Notes: generated by a model from the letters alone, not told the origin. DNA of 64,000 nucleotides from Halichoerus grypus (GCF_964656455.1 NW_027555024.1:1-64000), one strand, 5' to 3'. Positions 1 to 11,387 are shown, numbered from the stretch's first letter. A program made the numbers and translations.

Positions 1-25
1 GGTTCCTGGATCAAAAATCAAAATA

Positions 26-130
26 GGGGCGCCTGGCTGGCTCAGTTGATAGAACATACGACTTTTGATCTCAGGGCTGTGAGTTTAAGCCCCATGCTAG
101 CTGTGGAGCCTACTTAAAAAAAATAAAATA
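26..130 (+). mobile_element. Can-SINE, short form without CT-rich body
   Basis: tRNA-like head with GGCGCCTGGCTGGCTCAG, then GTGGAGCCTACTT running straight into an A-rich tail. The long polypyrimidine body of the other copies is absent. A short possible target duplication AAAATAG flanks it (20-26 and 131-137). The divergent head marks it as one of the older copies. Confidence 0.85.
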
Positions 131-350
131 AAAATAGCTATAAAGAACACTTTTGGAAAGAAAATAGAGAAAATTTAAGTAAGGGCAGTATATTACATAA
201 AAGTATATTAATATTAAATCTCCTATGATAACGTAGCTCTTAAGGAAGGACAATCTTGTTCGTAGGACACACTTGCTAAAATATTTAGGGGTGACGTGTC
301 AAGATGTTTGCAGATCACTTTCAAATGGAGGAAAAAAGTGTACGTGTTTT

Positions 351-556
351 GGTTTATTTTTTTTTTTTAATTTTATTTATTTATTTGACACAGAGAGAGA
401 GACAGCGAGAGAGGAAACACAAGCAGGGGGAGTGGGAGAGGGAGAAGCAGGCTTCCTGCTGAGCAGGGAGCCCCATGCGGGACTCCATCCCAGGACCCTG
501 GGATCATGACCTGAGCCGAAGGCAGACGCCTAAAGACTGAGCCACCCAGGAGTCCC
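351..556 (-). mobile_element. Can-SINE, full length
   Basis: Reads as poly(T), TTTTATTTATTTATTTGAC, purine-rich body, then the reverse complement of the tRNA-like head ending GAGCCACCCAGGAGTCCC. Flanked by a 17-base target duplication AAAAGTGTACGTGTTTT at 334-350 and 557-573 with one mismatch. Confidence 0.95.
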
Positions 557-573
557 AAAAGTGTATGTGTTTT

Positions 574-2671
574 TATAAGCAGAGAGAGAAAGCAGATGAA
601 GCAAAAGGTTAGTAAGTAAATAGGTTTTTACTATTGAAATAGTAAAATTTACAGGTGAAATAGGTTTTTACTATCTGTTCAAATTTTATTTTAATTTAAA
701 AGTTCATAAAATAAAAAACTGGAAAAAAATATGTACTTTATCAGCTGAGTTATAATTTCACACATGATTTTAGGAAACAATGTCAGTTTGACAGAGGTTA
801 CTAAAATCAAATATTGACAGATCTATAAGGAAGTCCCAAAGATCTTCTCTCCATCAGAAAATTTTAAAACTTTTTCCCTAGAAATTGTAAATTATGACTG
901 CATAACAGGATTAAAAATTACGTTTTGCTTAAATGGTCAAAAATTATAGCTGTGCTTCTGAAATAGAGCATTATAATCAGTCTGAAGACATACGGGCTTT
1001 TAAAAAAATTGTATGGCAAATCACTCGTACTATATATAATTTACAAAGGTTTTATTTGATACTGAAGTAGATATAATCATACTGATATGTTAGAACATAA
1101 TATTTTCAAATGTCCTATTTAGCAAATAGAAGAATGTTTTAAAATTTCTTTCTCAAAATAGATCTATTTCCTAATGATGCATACCCATAGTTTTCAGGAT
1201 TGCTAAAGCAAGGTAATAAGGATAGAATGAATTCCTCTAAAACACAGGTAGTTTCCCAAAAAAAACTAATTATACTTCATGAAAATGGGTAACACTTATC
1301 ACCTCGAGGATGTAGTGGTTATGTCGGACTTTAATCCAATTAATCTTATAAAATGTTTGGCTTAATTATTATTTACTAAAAACAAAACTACATTCATTAA
1401 AAACCCAACTTTCATTCATCCAAATGTGAACATGAATGAGACTAAATAAATGACATTCTAGAAATTACAGAAAATAAAATTATTTTCGATTAACGGCACC
1501 CACATAAAATCCATCACTTGTACAGGGATATGCAAACAAACCATGTCCAACAGGATGGGAAATGGACTACAGATATTTCCTCCAAAGGCTGGGTGTGGGA
1601 CAGTGTTGCTACATGCCCGTAGGTGGGTAAACACATAGGGAAGAAAGTTTTAGCTGGGAAACCTGCATTTAAATTCTCATCTCTATGAAATGAGAGGCAG
1701 GTAGTTAATTACTGAACAGCACAGTCTTTTAAATTTGTGAGTCACATGCCTAAGGGAAGAGCTTATAAGCAGGATGAGCAACAACCAAGGCAATCAAGTA
1801 AGATTTCAAAAAGAAGCAACAACAGGTTTTGAAGACTTTCAGACAGACAATTAGAAGCACCTATCTCAATATAATGCACATAATCCAACAGCCTGACTAT
1901 GGACTAACCACTTTCTGCAAAACATGTCATGTACATTTGGGGCTATGTTTGTGAGGTTAGATATGTTTGAATTGCAGAGAATAGCTCTGTTATCAACAGG
2001 CAAGAGAGACTGAAAGAGAAAGGAGAAAAGATCACTTGGTAATACTTCTGCAGGCACTATAGTATATTTTAAAACATTTAAGATACAGTTCCCTGCTGGC
2101 AAGCAACATTTAATCACCCTCAGGTGTCATAATATATTAAATATATTAATATATTAATATATTCAATAAAATATTAATAGATTTCTATAAATATATTAAA
2201 GCTTAAACAACAGTACCAAGATGACAATACAAATATTGCCATACCACCACACATGATTATCTGAGAAGTATCAAAGACTACTGCTCCACAGGTGGAGAGA
2301 TCACTGGGGGCTGAATTTAAATTAGCCTTCCAAAGACTGGCAGGGTTTGACAGTATGTAAGGAGGGAGTGGTGCAGGTTAAAATGGGCATTCTATCAGGG
2401 GGACCCAGGGATGGTGCACTGTGCCTGGCCATTGTCCCACCTGAGGCCTGGATTCTAGAGTGGTGGAGCAGGATAATCCATGTGTGGCCTGCCCCAGATG
2501 ATAAATACACAGCCACCCTGAAGCTCATGTCCATAGCAGACATCGATATTCCTTTTAGTTCTCTTTCCAATCAAGCATGAAGACTTCTGGATATAGAAAA
2601 GCCAAGATGTCAAGATGTTTGAAATCCAACTACCATTCTTCCAGAAGGAGAGAATTAAAAGAAGAATACAG
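574..2671. other. AT-rich DNA, no feature recognised
   Basis: Mostly AT-rich sequence without an assignable repeat. A palindromic AATATATT-rich patch lies near 2130-2200. About 2322-2580 is clearly less AT-rich and has overlapping open frames on both strands (plus 2347-2580, minus 2322-2570), but neither translation resembles a protein I know and no splice sites frame it. It could be an old retrocopy fragment; unsupported. Confidence 0.5.
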
Positions 2672-2890
2672 GATTATGAGCATGGCCTCTGCAGTCAGAC
2701 TGAGTACCAAGGTTAGAATCCTGGCTCCACCACTTACCTGTTATAATACTTTGAACCCAAAGTTGCTTAACTTCATCCGTACCCAATCTATAAAACAGGG
2801 AAAATAACTGCATGTGTCTAAAAGGTGAGGATCAAAGGAGTTAATGTAGGTAGAGCACTTAGAACAGTGCCAAGTAAATATATTCTAAGT
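2672..2890 (+). mobile_element. MIR SINE
   Basis: Follows the MIR layout in order: GCAGTCAGACTGAGTACC, GAATCCTGGCTCCACCACTTACC, ATCTATAAAACAGGGAAAATAA, GGAGTTAATGTAGGTAGAGCACTTAGAACAGTGCC (middle bases diverged). Near full length and strongly diverged, as expected for an element older than the eutherian radiation. No target duplication survives. Confidence 0.9.
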
Positions 2891-3039
2891 GTGACGTAGT
2901 GTTAGGCTACTGACCTGACGTCTGCTTCCCAACATGGGTTTACCATAGGTCACTGAAAGTGCAAAAAATGAAACTGTGGATGAGGGGGGACTACTGTACT
3001 TTCTCTTTCCAAATCCTCGACCAACTGGGCATGATATAA

Positions 3040-3360
3040 CAGCAGAATAAATATAAAATACTATATTAAAATAAAATTATGGAAGGGAGGTGACAGCTAA
3101 AGGGTATGAGGTTTCACTTTGAGGGGATGAAAATGTTCTAAATGACTGTGGTGATGGTTGCACATATTTGTGAACGTATTAAAAACCACTGAAGAATCAT
3201 GGAACACTACATCAAAAACTAATGATGTAATGTATGGTGATTAACATAACAATAAATTTTTTTAAAAAACCCACTGAAGTGTACGTTTTAAATGGGTGAA
3301 CTGCACGGTAAGTGTATTAATTTCACTAAGAGAGATTTTTATATTTCACCAATAAAAATC
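3040..3360 (+). mobile_element. Old L1 3' UTR, split by a younger L1 tail
   Basis: AGGGTATGAGGTTTCACTTTG, then GATGAAAATGTTCTAAATGA, GGTGATGGTTGCACA, AAAAACCACTGAA and GTGTACGTTTTAAATGGGTGAA match the usual order of an L1M-type 3' UTR. The continuity is broken at 3194-3263 by a short young L1 tail. Confidence 0.8.
3194..3263 (+). mobile_element. Very short young L1 3' tail insertion
   Basis: About 70 bases beginning GAATCATGGAACACTACATC and ending AACATAACAATAAA plus T/A-rich tail. It is the same 3' end as the copy at 26400-26530. The target AAAAACCACTGAA (3181-3193) is repeated at 3264-3278 as AAAAAACCCACTGAA, so this is a severely 5'-truncated insertion into the older L1 3' UTR. Confidence 0.85.
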
Positions 3361-3467
3361 TACCAAGAATCGTGATGTGCATTTAGCTATATGGATGGTC
3401 TTATAACATTTTTAATGATAGCAAAACAAAATAGAAATAATTAAGTAAACTATAGTAAATTCATATT

Positions 3468-3712
3468 CTATAGTAATGATAGCTAACATTTATTAATTGC
3501 CAAGAATTATTTTTTATGTATTATCTCATTTATTACTTACAACAATCCTAGGTATTAGAAAAGAATGCCATCTTCATTTTCCAGATGAGGAAACTGAAAC
3601 CCAGAGTAGTATTCTGCTCAAGGTCACACAGCTAGTGCAGACCTGGAGCCAGGATTCCAACCTGGGCAGTCTCAATACTGCCAGTTTGTATGGCCACTAT
3701 TTATACTGCAGA
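3468..3712 (-). mobile_element. MIR SINE
   Basis: Antisense MIR signature in order: AGCTAACATTTATTAATTGC, ATCTCATTTATTACTTACAA, CATTTTCCAGATGAGGAAAC, AAGGTCACACAGCTAGTGCA and GATTCCAACCTGGGCAGTCT. Nearly full length. The open frame running through it on the plus strand is a by-product of the repeat. Confidence 0.9.
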
Positions 3713-3790
3713 AGAATAAGTACTTGAAAATATATTCACAATATATTAAAATAGAAAAATAAATCAGGTATCAAAAAAACAATAGATACA

Positions 3791-4004
3791 CGGGCGCCTT
3801 GTGGCTCAGTCAGTTAAGCATCTGACTCTTGGTTTTGGCTCAGGTCATGATCTCAGGGTCATGAGATGGAGCTCCACCTCGGGCTCCTTGGTCAGCACAG
3901 AGTCTGCTTGGGATTCTCTCCCTTTTCCTCTCTCTCCTCCTCTGCCCTTCACTGGGTGCTCTCTTTCTCTCTCTCTCTAAAATAAATAAATAAAATAAAT
4001 CTTA
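3791..4004 (+). mobile_element. Can-SINE, older subfamily
   Basis: Head GGGCGCCTTGTGGCTCAG with the GACTCTTGGTTTTGGCTCAG variant, CT-rich body and AAATAAATAAATAAAATAAATCTT tail. The imperfect target duplication AAAAAACAATAGATACA just before it is echoed by AAAAAAACAAACATGTACA after the tail. The head variant marks an older subfamily than the CTGCCTTCGGCTCAG copies. Confidence 0.9.
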
Positions 4005-4205
4005 AAAAAAAACAAACATGTACAGTATGAACCTGCTTTTGTTGTAATACATTAAAAAAAAAAGATGGAACAGATACAGCCCCAAATTTAATACTGGGTA
4101 TCTCTGAGAGGTGGTATTACAATGGATAATTACCTTCTTTATACTCTTCTGCATTTTCCACATTTTGTACTGCAAGGCAAATTTAAGTGAAGTTCTTAAA
4201 AAAAA

Positions 4206-5697
4206 AAAGGTAGAAAGATAGTGACAATTCCAAATACTGCAAAAGGGACAAGTAATAAAATATGGAAGAAGCTGCTCAATTTGCTAAATGGGTCACAGAC
4301 AAATTCAGTGACAATGGAAGGGTAGATGTAAAAAAAAAAAACAAAAACAAAAACAAAAAGCAGGTGCTATTCAGGTACAAACTGACATTTTGAGAGGTTT
4401 GGAGGTGAAAAGAATGGCGTATAGCCTCGAGGTAATAGCAGTGTCAAGGGAAGATTTTGCTGGTTTGTTTTTAATTTGAAGGGAATTTGATCAGGGTTGT
4501 AATTGAACTGAAAATTGTCAAAGATGTAAAGAGAGATGAGAGGAAGGTCTCAGAAGATAAAGACTTAGCCTTAGAAAAAGGGAAACACTACTTGTGAAAC
4601 AGAAGAGAGAGAAGGAAAAAAACTCATAAAAAGAGATCTTTGAGATGGAGAAAAGAAAGCAAACTTACATTTGCCACCTTCAAACTTCTCTAGAAAATAT
4701 AAAGTGAAGTTATCTTCCAAAACTGGAAGGGTGGAGATTAGGCACAGGGAGAGAGGTTTGGAGTAGTGGCACAAAATGCTGGAAAGCAACTGGATTCACT
4801 AATTTGCCAGAACTCGTAATAACGATCTAACGACCGCATGACCATAACAGAAAGCACTGCAGGAAGCTGGGAAAATCCCTTCTTCCCCGCAGTTAGTATG
4901 CACATGAAGCTGCACCACTCAAACACAAGAGAATCCATGGTATGCCTGGAGATTATTCCCCTATTAGTAATCCCTAGGATAACAACCACTGTAAGAGTCT
5001 ATGAAGTTGATGTGCTATCACTTCTAGGAGATGACATGAATCATCAAAAGAAGCATCAGAGTTCAAGCATAAATTTCAAATTTGACAATAACAAGGTAGT
5101 TTTCTAGGGAAAATCAAGTTGCAAAGATCTTTGCATATACTTTTTTATATACATATAAACTTTGTATAATTGAAAAGTTTTCCCTAAACAGGTTGATCGT
5201 TATGAAACATGGTATTTTTAGTACAAATACCTTTCTAAAGCAGCTTTAAAAAAATAAGTAGCAATCGGGTACTGTTCACGTAAGAGTGAAACACAGGGAC
5301 CCTGACTGGACAACACTGTGGGTACAGGAGGGGCTTGTTAACTAGTGGGCTTCCCCGTAGTGTAACTGGGCCGTCACCTGCCTATGCACATATGGAGACC
5401 CTCAAATGTCGGGCTCTGTTGCTCTCTTCTCTGGAGTCATTCAGTTTCTTAGAAATGAATCCTCCAGTCTCCTCTGACTGCCAGTGTTCTACAAATAGGT
5501 AAGGAAAGGGACATGGACAGAAAGTAAGGACAGAGCTCATGATCCAGCAGATAGACTTCTGCTTAATCCCATTTATAGAGTACTCTTCTGTATTCTCTCC
5601 AAATCTGGGATCTCACTGGTGTAGTTTCTCTAGACAATCAAACACCCAACTTCTGCTAGGACACTAAGTCCAGGAAGGGTCTAGCACTGTTTAAGAT
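4206..5697. other. No gene recognised; AT-rich DNA with a simple repeat
   Basis: An A-rich stretch with CAAAAA repeats lies at about 4329-4358. The rest is diverged DNA without an assignable element. Short frames on both strands (4571-4989 and 4838-5107) overlap each other and show no domain, so I do not treat them as genes. Confidence 0.5.
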
Positions 5698-5712
5698 AAA
5701 TATAATGCTATA

Positions 5713-5921
5713 GGGGCACCTGGGTGGCTCAGTTGGTTAAATGACTGCCTTCGGCTCAGGTCATGATCCTGGAGTCCTGGGATCAAGTCCCACATCGGGC
5801 TCCCTGCTTAGCAGAGAGTCTCCTTCTCCCTCTGACCCTCTTCCCTCTCATGCTCTCTGTCTCTCATTCTCTCTCTCTCTCAAATAAATAAAATCTTTAA
5901 AAAAATAAATAAAAAATAAAT
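5713..5921 (+). mobile_element. Can-SINE, full length
   Basis: Head GGGGCACCTGGGTGGCTCAG, CT-rich body, AAATAAATAAAATCTTT and a second run of AAATAAAT units. Perfect 15-base target duplication AAATATAATGCTATA at 5698-5712 and 5922-5936. Confidence 0.96.
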
Positions 5922-6179
5922 AAATATAATGCTATAAATGCAACCACATGAATAACTTTAAATTTTCTAGTACCATCATGAAAAAAGAGAAAAGAGTTGA
6001 AATTAATTTTAATATATTTAACCCAAGAGATCTAAAATGGTATTTCGATGTAATAAATAAAAAACTATTATTAAGATATTTTCCATGTTTTCACACTTCC
6101 AAATCTGGTGTGTACTTTACATTTAGATTTATACCTGAGATTTAGCACCATCTCAATTAAGACTAGCCACATGCTAAGT

Positions 6180-6640
6180 ATTCAACAGCTACATGTGGCT
6201 AGTGGCTACCATATTAGATAGTATAGTCCAAATCATGCTAGGGTAACAAATGACTCCAAAATTTCAATGGCTCAATGTAACAAAAGTTTACTTATGTCTC
6301 ATGTGAAATGTCCAACACGGGCAGGCAGGGTCTGCTTCATAGTCATCCAGGCTGACCATCTTGTTCTTATATCAAATGAAACACATGGCTAAGTACTTCT
6401 TAAGTTTAAAGAAAAAAACAAAACAAAACAGAGAATCTTCATGGGCCTTTCACTATGTCAACCTAGAAGCAACAGGCACTTCCCCTCAAAGACCACTGGC
6501 CAGATCAGTCACGTGATACCACCTAACTTCAAGGAAACAAAGGGATTAAATGTTCCCATATGCTTGGAATGAAAGGACAAGTGGATGTGAAAGAGCACTA
6601 AAAAGTCATTTTCACAGGCAGGCACCTGGCTATGTGGACA
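6180..6640. repeat. Ancient dispersed repeat, family not assigned
   Basis: CATGCTAGGGTAACAAATGA, CAATGGCTCAATGTAACAAAAG, TTTACTTATGTCTCATGTG, then GGGCCTTTCACTATG, ACTGGCCAGATCAGTCACGTGA and CAAGGAAACAAAGGGA have the look of an old mammalian dispersed repeat (LTR or DNA-transposon relic). I recall similar sequences in other genomes but cannot name the family. Confidence 0.4.
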
Positions 6641-7440
6641 AGTGTGAGAAAGAAGATCTAAGCCACAGATTCCAGGGCATAACTGTTTCTTATACAGATT
6701 TTTAAACCAGTGTTTAGCCTGAACTCTTACCCTGTTACATAAAACGAATACCTACAATTCTGGGACACTGACAGGGGTAAAATCCAGTTTGCTTGTTAGC
6801 ATGTACCTCTATAAGCTAAACAGCAAGTAAGTATTCACTGGAGAGAACAGCAGGGAAATGTGAAAGTACGTATAAAACTGGGAAGGGTGCAAGAGTTGAT
6901 GATCCAGAGCCTAACAGCAGCTGACATGGTAGCCAAACCTTTCTGAACTGGGAAAATACCCAACGAGGCCTCCCTTCCAGGACAGAGCCTTGCACTAAAG
7001 AAGAAACTGCTGGGAGTAAAAACAAAATTGAACAGAAAAAGTATAACTGAGACAATGGAAAGAGAAGGCTCAAGGAGGAGTAAGGGACAGTGACAGAACG
7101 AGGACTGGCCATCTTCTCAAACACAATCGAAAACAATTCTGTCAAGTTAAAAATGCTTTCCTGAATCATTATATTTCCTTCTAACACTCCAGGAAAACTA
7201 ACTTCAAAATGACCCATGAGAAAGCTTCCAGATTCAAATCTCAAGTTATTATAAGGCTAAAAAAAATCCTTACACACAACTAAAGCAAAACCAAAAGAGC
7301 AGCAACACAAAACTGATCATAACTATAACCTACTAAGAAGGTAGAAGCATTAAGTAAATTATATAAGGCATGAAAAACAACATCAGAACTGGAGAAACTC
7401 AGAAAAGTAAGAACATGACTCAAAAAAGAATTAGAATTTT

Positions 7441-7640
7441 TTTTTTTTTTTAAGATTTTATTTATTTATTTGACAGACAGAGACACAGTGAGAGAGAGAA
7501 CACAAGCAGGGGGAGTGGGAGAGGGAGAAGCAGGCTTCCCGCCAAGCAAGGAGCCCGATGCGGGGCTCAATCCCAGGACCCTGGGATCATGACCTGAGCC
7601 GAAGGCAGATGCTTAACGACTGAGCCACCCAGGCGCCCCT
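7441..7640 (-). mobile_element. Can-SINE, full length, inserted in HAL1-like element
   Basis: Poly(T), AAGATTTTATTTATTTATTT, GA-rich body, reverse head ending GAGCCACCCAGGCGCCCC. Perfect 18-base target duplication AAAAAGAATTAGAATTTT at 7423-7440 and 7641-7658. Close to consensus, so relatively young. Confidence 0.97.
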
Positions 7641-7945
7641 AAAAAGAATTAGAATTTTAAAAATTTTATTTCAGATATAAAGACTAAAAACAAAGGAGCA
7701 CAAGAGTAAATTAACATGACAGGTAATGTGAAAAGGAGTCTAATCCTAAAAATAAATTTCAAAAAATTTAATGAGGAAATAAAAGGATTCTAGGAAAAGT
7801 GACAAAAATTTTTCTAACTTTTATATAAAATAGCAATCACTGAAGAAACCCCAAGAAAGGGAACTAAACACTAAAAAACTATACAAAAACATTAAAAACT
7901 AATTCAAGCAAATTTTCCTAAAATAAGATTTAAAACTATATGTTT

Positions 7946-8133
7946 GGGGCACCTGGGTGGCTCAGTCATTAAGCGCCTGCCTTCGGCTCAGGTCATGATT
8001 CCAGAGTCCTGGGATCGAGCCCCGCATCAGGCTCCCTGCTCAGCGGGAAGCCTGCTTCTCCCTCTCCCCCTCCTCCTGCTTGTGTTCCCTCTCTCGCTGT
8101 GTCTCTCTCTGTCAAATAAGTAAAATCTTTAAA

Positions 8134-8160
<27 letters not shown>
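7946..8160 (+). mobile_element. Can-SINE, full length, with expanded TAAA tail
   Basis: Head GGGGCACCTGGGTGGCTCAG, then a body close to the young subfamily. The tail has grown into (TAAA) repeats at 8138-8162. Perfect 15-base target duplication TAAAACTATATGTTT at 7931-7945 and 8161-8175. Opposite in orientation to the copy 305 bases upstream. Confidence 0.97.
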
Positions 8161-8165
<5 letters not shown>

Positions 8166-9184
8166 CTATATGTTTAAGGCATATACAATACATACACTTG
8201 AGGATATGGACAGAAAATAACACCAAGAGATATTACAGTAAAATTACAGAATTTTTAAAAGAAAAACTATTTGAGCATCTGGGCCAAAATGTCAAGTAAC
8301 TTATCAGAAGAGAAAATTATATTATCAACAGATTTTCCAAAGCAACACTTTATGCCAGAAAAAAAAGTTAAGATACTCAAGGAAATAAAATGAGAGCCAA
8401 GAATTTTACAGCTGGTAAAACTAATTTTCAAGTATAAACAATACACACTATCATCATGAAAAAACTCAGAGAATAATGTTTTCATGAGTCTTTCTAGAGA
8501 AATCTACTAGAGAATAAGCTTCAAAGAGCCAATATAATTAGAGGAATATTGACATGAGGCCTAGAGATGAGCATTAAGTAGTAACTTGTAGACCAAAAGA
8601 TGATGAAAAGGAAGAAAATTATAGTACATAATGGCAATATGACCTGATAACTTACAGAGCATAATTATCAAGAAATGAAGAGCATATGAAAAAAATGTTA
8701 ACTCTTTTCAGTAATAATGGTGATGGATGTATTAGTTTTGTTATTATGAAATTGTCAGATATATAATATGATAAAATAAATGAGTAATTATGGAATATTC
8801 CATCGCCCCTATATCCTTGAAAACCATGATTCCCAATCTCTATTTTCTAGTACTATTCACTGAAAAGACCTAGAAACAAAGACCAAACAGTAGCAATGAG
8901 CATCCCAAGAGTCCAGATCATAGTTTTGAAATACTACTTCCCAATGAAAAAAACCAGACTTCATGGAAATATTTCATGTTTGAGACAGAAATTTTTCAAG
9001 ATGTTCTTGGGTTTTATAAGGCAATAAAGAAACTAATCAACAACTATTGGAGTGATGTCAAAAAGACTCAGGAGCCAACCTGAAGAGACTCCTAATGGCC
9101 AATGATGGGGTAGTTTGAGCTTTAGCAAGTATAAGAATTGCAACAGACTGAATCCCATCGAATGTGTTTAAATCCATGGTGAAG

Positions 9185-9270
9185 GAGAAAAAAGAAGGAA
9201 GAAGGAGGGGGAGGAGGCAGAGGAGGAGAAAGAGAGAGGGAAGGGAAGGAGAGGGGAGGGGAAGGGAGGG
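9185..9270 (+). repeat. Purine-rich GGA/GGGA tract
   Basis: About 85 bases almost free of pyrimidines on the plus strand (AGGAGG, GGGAAGG and similar units). It lies where the HAL1-like 3' region would normally end in A-rich sequence. A mirror-type polypurine run of this kind can adopt triplex structure, but that is not shown here. Confidence 0.85.
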
Positions 9271-9486
9271 AATCAATCACCTTCAGAGAAGATAGGGAGC
9301 CATTTCAGTATTTTAAAAACTATTATGAGGGATCCAGTCATAGGGGGACCACCACACTTTATGAGTTTAACCTTCAAGAGCTCTACCAGGCCATCACAGT
9401 GAATATCAGAGAAAAACCCCTTTTGATTCTGCCAGAAAGAGGGGGAAAAGTACCATTCTGAAATACATCAGAGTACTGTTATTCTT

Positions 9487-9588
9487 TTTTTTAAGTAGGC
9501 TCCACACCAAACGTGGGGCTTGAACTCATGATCTTGAGATCAAGAGTCAAATGCTCTACCGACTAAGACAGCCAGGCATCCCAGGAGC
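9487..9588 (-). mobile_element. Can-SINE, short form
   Basis: Poly(T), AAGTAGGCTCCACACC, then the reverse tRNA-like head ending AGCCAGGCATCCC. The CT-rich body is missing, as in the copies at 26-130 and 63079-63183. Target CTGTTATTCTT occurs at about 9476-9486 and 9592-9602. Confidence 0.85.
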
Positions 9589-9617
9589 ATTCTGTTATTC
9601 TTAAGGCCTGCCTTTTC

Positions 9618-9818
9618 CTTTTTTTTTTTTAAGATTTTATTTATTTTATTTGACAGAGAAATAGAGAGCACAAGTAAGCAGAGAGGCAGGCAGAGGAAGA
9701 GGGAGAAGCAGGCTCTCCGCTGAGCAGGGAGCCCAACGTGGGGCTCGATCACAGGACCCTGGGATCATGACCTGAGCCAAAGGCAGCTGCTTAACCGACT
9801 GAGCCACCCAGGCGCCCT
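9618..9818 (-). mobile_element. Can-SINE, full length, second of three in a row
   Basis: Full minus-strand copy with GAGGCAGGCAGAGGAAGAGG in the body. Perfect 15-base target duplication AAGGCCTGCCTTTTC at 9603-9617 and 9819-9833. Its left duplication begins only one base after that of the short SINE upstream. Confidence 0.96.
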
Positions 9819-9843
9819 AAGGCCTGCCTTTTCAAGAAAAACT

Positions 9844-10065
9844 TTTTTTTTTTTTTTAATTATTTATTTATTTATTTATTTATTTAATTGACAGGGAGAG
9901 AGAGAGAGAGACAGCATGAGAGGGAACACAAGCACGGGGAGTGGGAGAGGAAGAAGCAGGCCTCCGGCTGAGCAGAGAGCCTGATGTGGGGCTCGATCCC
10001 AGGACCCTGGGATCATGACCCAAGCTGAAGGCAGTCCTTAACCAACTGAGCCACCCAGGCGCCCC
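9844..10065 (-). mobile_element. Can-SINE, full length, third of three in a row
   Basis: Minus-strand copy whose tail expanded to six TTTA units. Target AAGAAAAACT at 9834-9843 and 10066-10075. It inserted immediately beside the right-hand duplication of the preceding SINE. Confidence 0.95.
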
Positions 10066-10730
10066 AAGAAAAACTATTTTAACAGAACCTAAATTATGGG
10101 GGTTCTTTCAAAGCCTAACAAGCCTAGGTTAAGGGAAATACCCAACTCTAGCCCAGGCTAACCTTCCATGTGGGGGAGGGAGAAAACTAAGAAGCACTTA
10201 TGAAGTTCACAGTCCAGAGGCACAGGCTCACTAAAAAAATGAGACCTCATCATGAGACTATAGAACACTTCCACTTGCCCCAGTACCTTAACACCACATT
10301 AATAAAGGTCTATTTACAGCAGCTTCTTTTTACCCAGTATATCATGTATAGCCAGCAAGAAAAAATTACAAGGTGTACGAAAAGGCAAAAACCAGCTTGA
10401 AGAGACAGAGTAAGCATCAGAACCAGACTCTGATATGGCAGAGATAACAGAATTATCAGACTGGGAATTTAAAACAACTACAATTAATATGCCATGGACT
10501 CTGATGGGCAAAGTAGCCAGTATGCAAGAACAGATACATAATAAGTCCAGAGAGATGGATATTCTAAGAAAGAAGCAAAATGAAATGTGTAACAAAAATG
10601 GAAGAGTGTCTTTGATGGGCTTATTAGTAAACTAATCATGACTAAGGAAAAAAATCTCTGAGCTTGAGGATGTATTGCTCAGTAAAAATCTCCAAAACTG
10701 AAAAGCAAACCAAAAAAAGACAGACAAAGA

Positions 10731-10922
10731 TTTTTTTTTTTTTTTTTTTAAGATTTTATTTATTTACTTGAGAGAGAGAGTGAAGGAGAGGGAGAGAGAA
10801 TCTGAAGCAGACTGCACTGAGCACAGAGCCCAATGCGGGGCTCAATTCCATAACCTCAAGATCATGATCTGAGCTGAAACCTAGAGTTGGATGGTCAACC
10901 AAATGACCCACCCAGGCACTCC
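10731..10922 (-). mobile_element. Can-SINE, older copy inside L1
   Basis: Long poly(T), AAGATTTTATTTATTTACTT, diverged GA-rich body and a degraded head ending GACCCACCCAGGCACTCC. The target appears to be a short AAAGATTTT-like site that was hit again by the next SINE. Confidence 0.9.
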
Positions 10923-10936
10923 TGAAAAAGATTTTT

Positions 10937-11123
10937 TTTTTTTTTAAGATTTTATTTATTTATTTGAGAGAGAGAATGAGACAGAGAGAGCATGAGAGGG
11001 TCAGAGGGAGAAGCAGACTCCCTGCCGAGCAGGGAGCCCGATGTGGGACTCGATCCCGGGACTCCAGGATCATGACCTGAGCCGAAGGCAGTCGCTTAAC
11101 CAACTGAGCCACCCAGGCGCCCC
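10937..11123 (-). mobile_element. Can-SINE, full length, inserted beside another SINE
   Basis: Closer to consensus than the copy just upstream. Perfect 14-base target duplication TGAAAAAGATTTTT at 10923-10936 and 11124-11137. The left copy starts right after the head of the older SINE, so the order of insertion is clear. Confidence 0.95.
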
Positions 11124-11387
11124 TGAAAAAGATTTTTAAAAAGAATAGAATATCAAAGAACTGTGGGACAACTACAAAAAGTGTAACACATATGTAACAG
11201 GAATATCAAAAAGACAAAAAACAGAAAAGGAAAAGAAAAAAAAGGAACAGAAAAAAAAATATTTGAAACACTAATGAATGAAAATTTTTCCAAATTAATG
11301 TCAAACACCAAACCACAGATCCAGGAAGTTCAGAGAACACCAAGCAGGATAAGTGCCCAAAAAACTACACCCAGATAGCTCATTTTC

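Larger units (their letters stand above)
3365..4205 (+). mobile_element. Old L1 3' end, broken by a MIR and a Can-SINE
   Basis: Left part (about 3365-3465) resembles the L1 3' stretch with AATTAAGTAAACTATAGTAAATTCATA. Right part (4012-4205) has TGGGTATCTCTGAGAGGTGG, TCTTCTGCATTTTCCACATTTT and an A-rich end, as in old L1 3' UTRs. The middle is occupied by a MIR-like block and a Can-SINE. The boundaries are uncertain because all parts are diverged. Confidence 0.55.
6800..9480 (+). mobile_element. HAL1-like (half-L1) element, decayed
   Basis: Ordered recalled HAL1 landmarks: GACTGGCCATCTTCTCAAAC near 7105, GAGAAAGCTTCCAGATTCAA near 7220, GAGATATTACAGTAAAATTA near 8226, AAGCAACACTTTATGCCAGA near 8340, and in the 3' region GGAGTGATGTCAAAAAGACT near 9049 followed by AGGAGCCAACCTGAAGAGAC. 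Two Can-SINEs (7441-7640, 7946-8160) and a purine-rich GGA tract (9185-9270) interrupt it. No intact ORF1 remains. The 142-residue minus-strand frame over 6816-7244 is antisense to this region and has no recognised domain. The family name is from memory; a diverged L1 is the alternative. Confidence 0.6.

Noticed and set aside
26..130. tRNA-like sequences with A and B boxes, considered as tRNA genes
   Set aside because: The heads do not close a full cloverleaf and are followed by SINE bodies and poly(A); they are tRNA-derived SINE promoters.
6816..7244. 142-residue minus-strand open frame
   Set aside because: Lies antisense to the 5' part of the HAL1-like element, has no domain, no splice sites and biased composition from purine-rich DNA.
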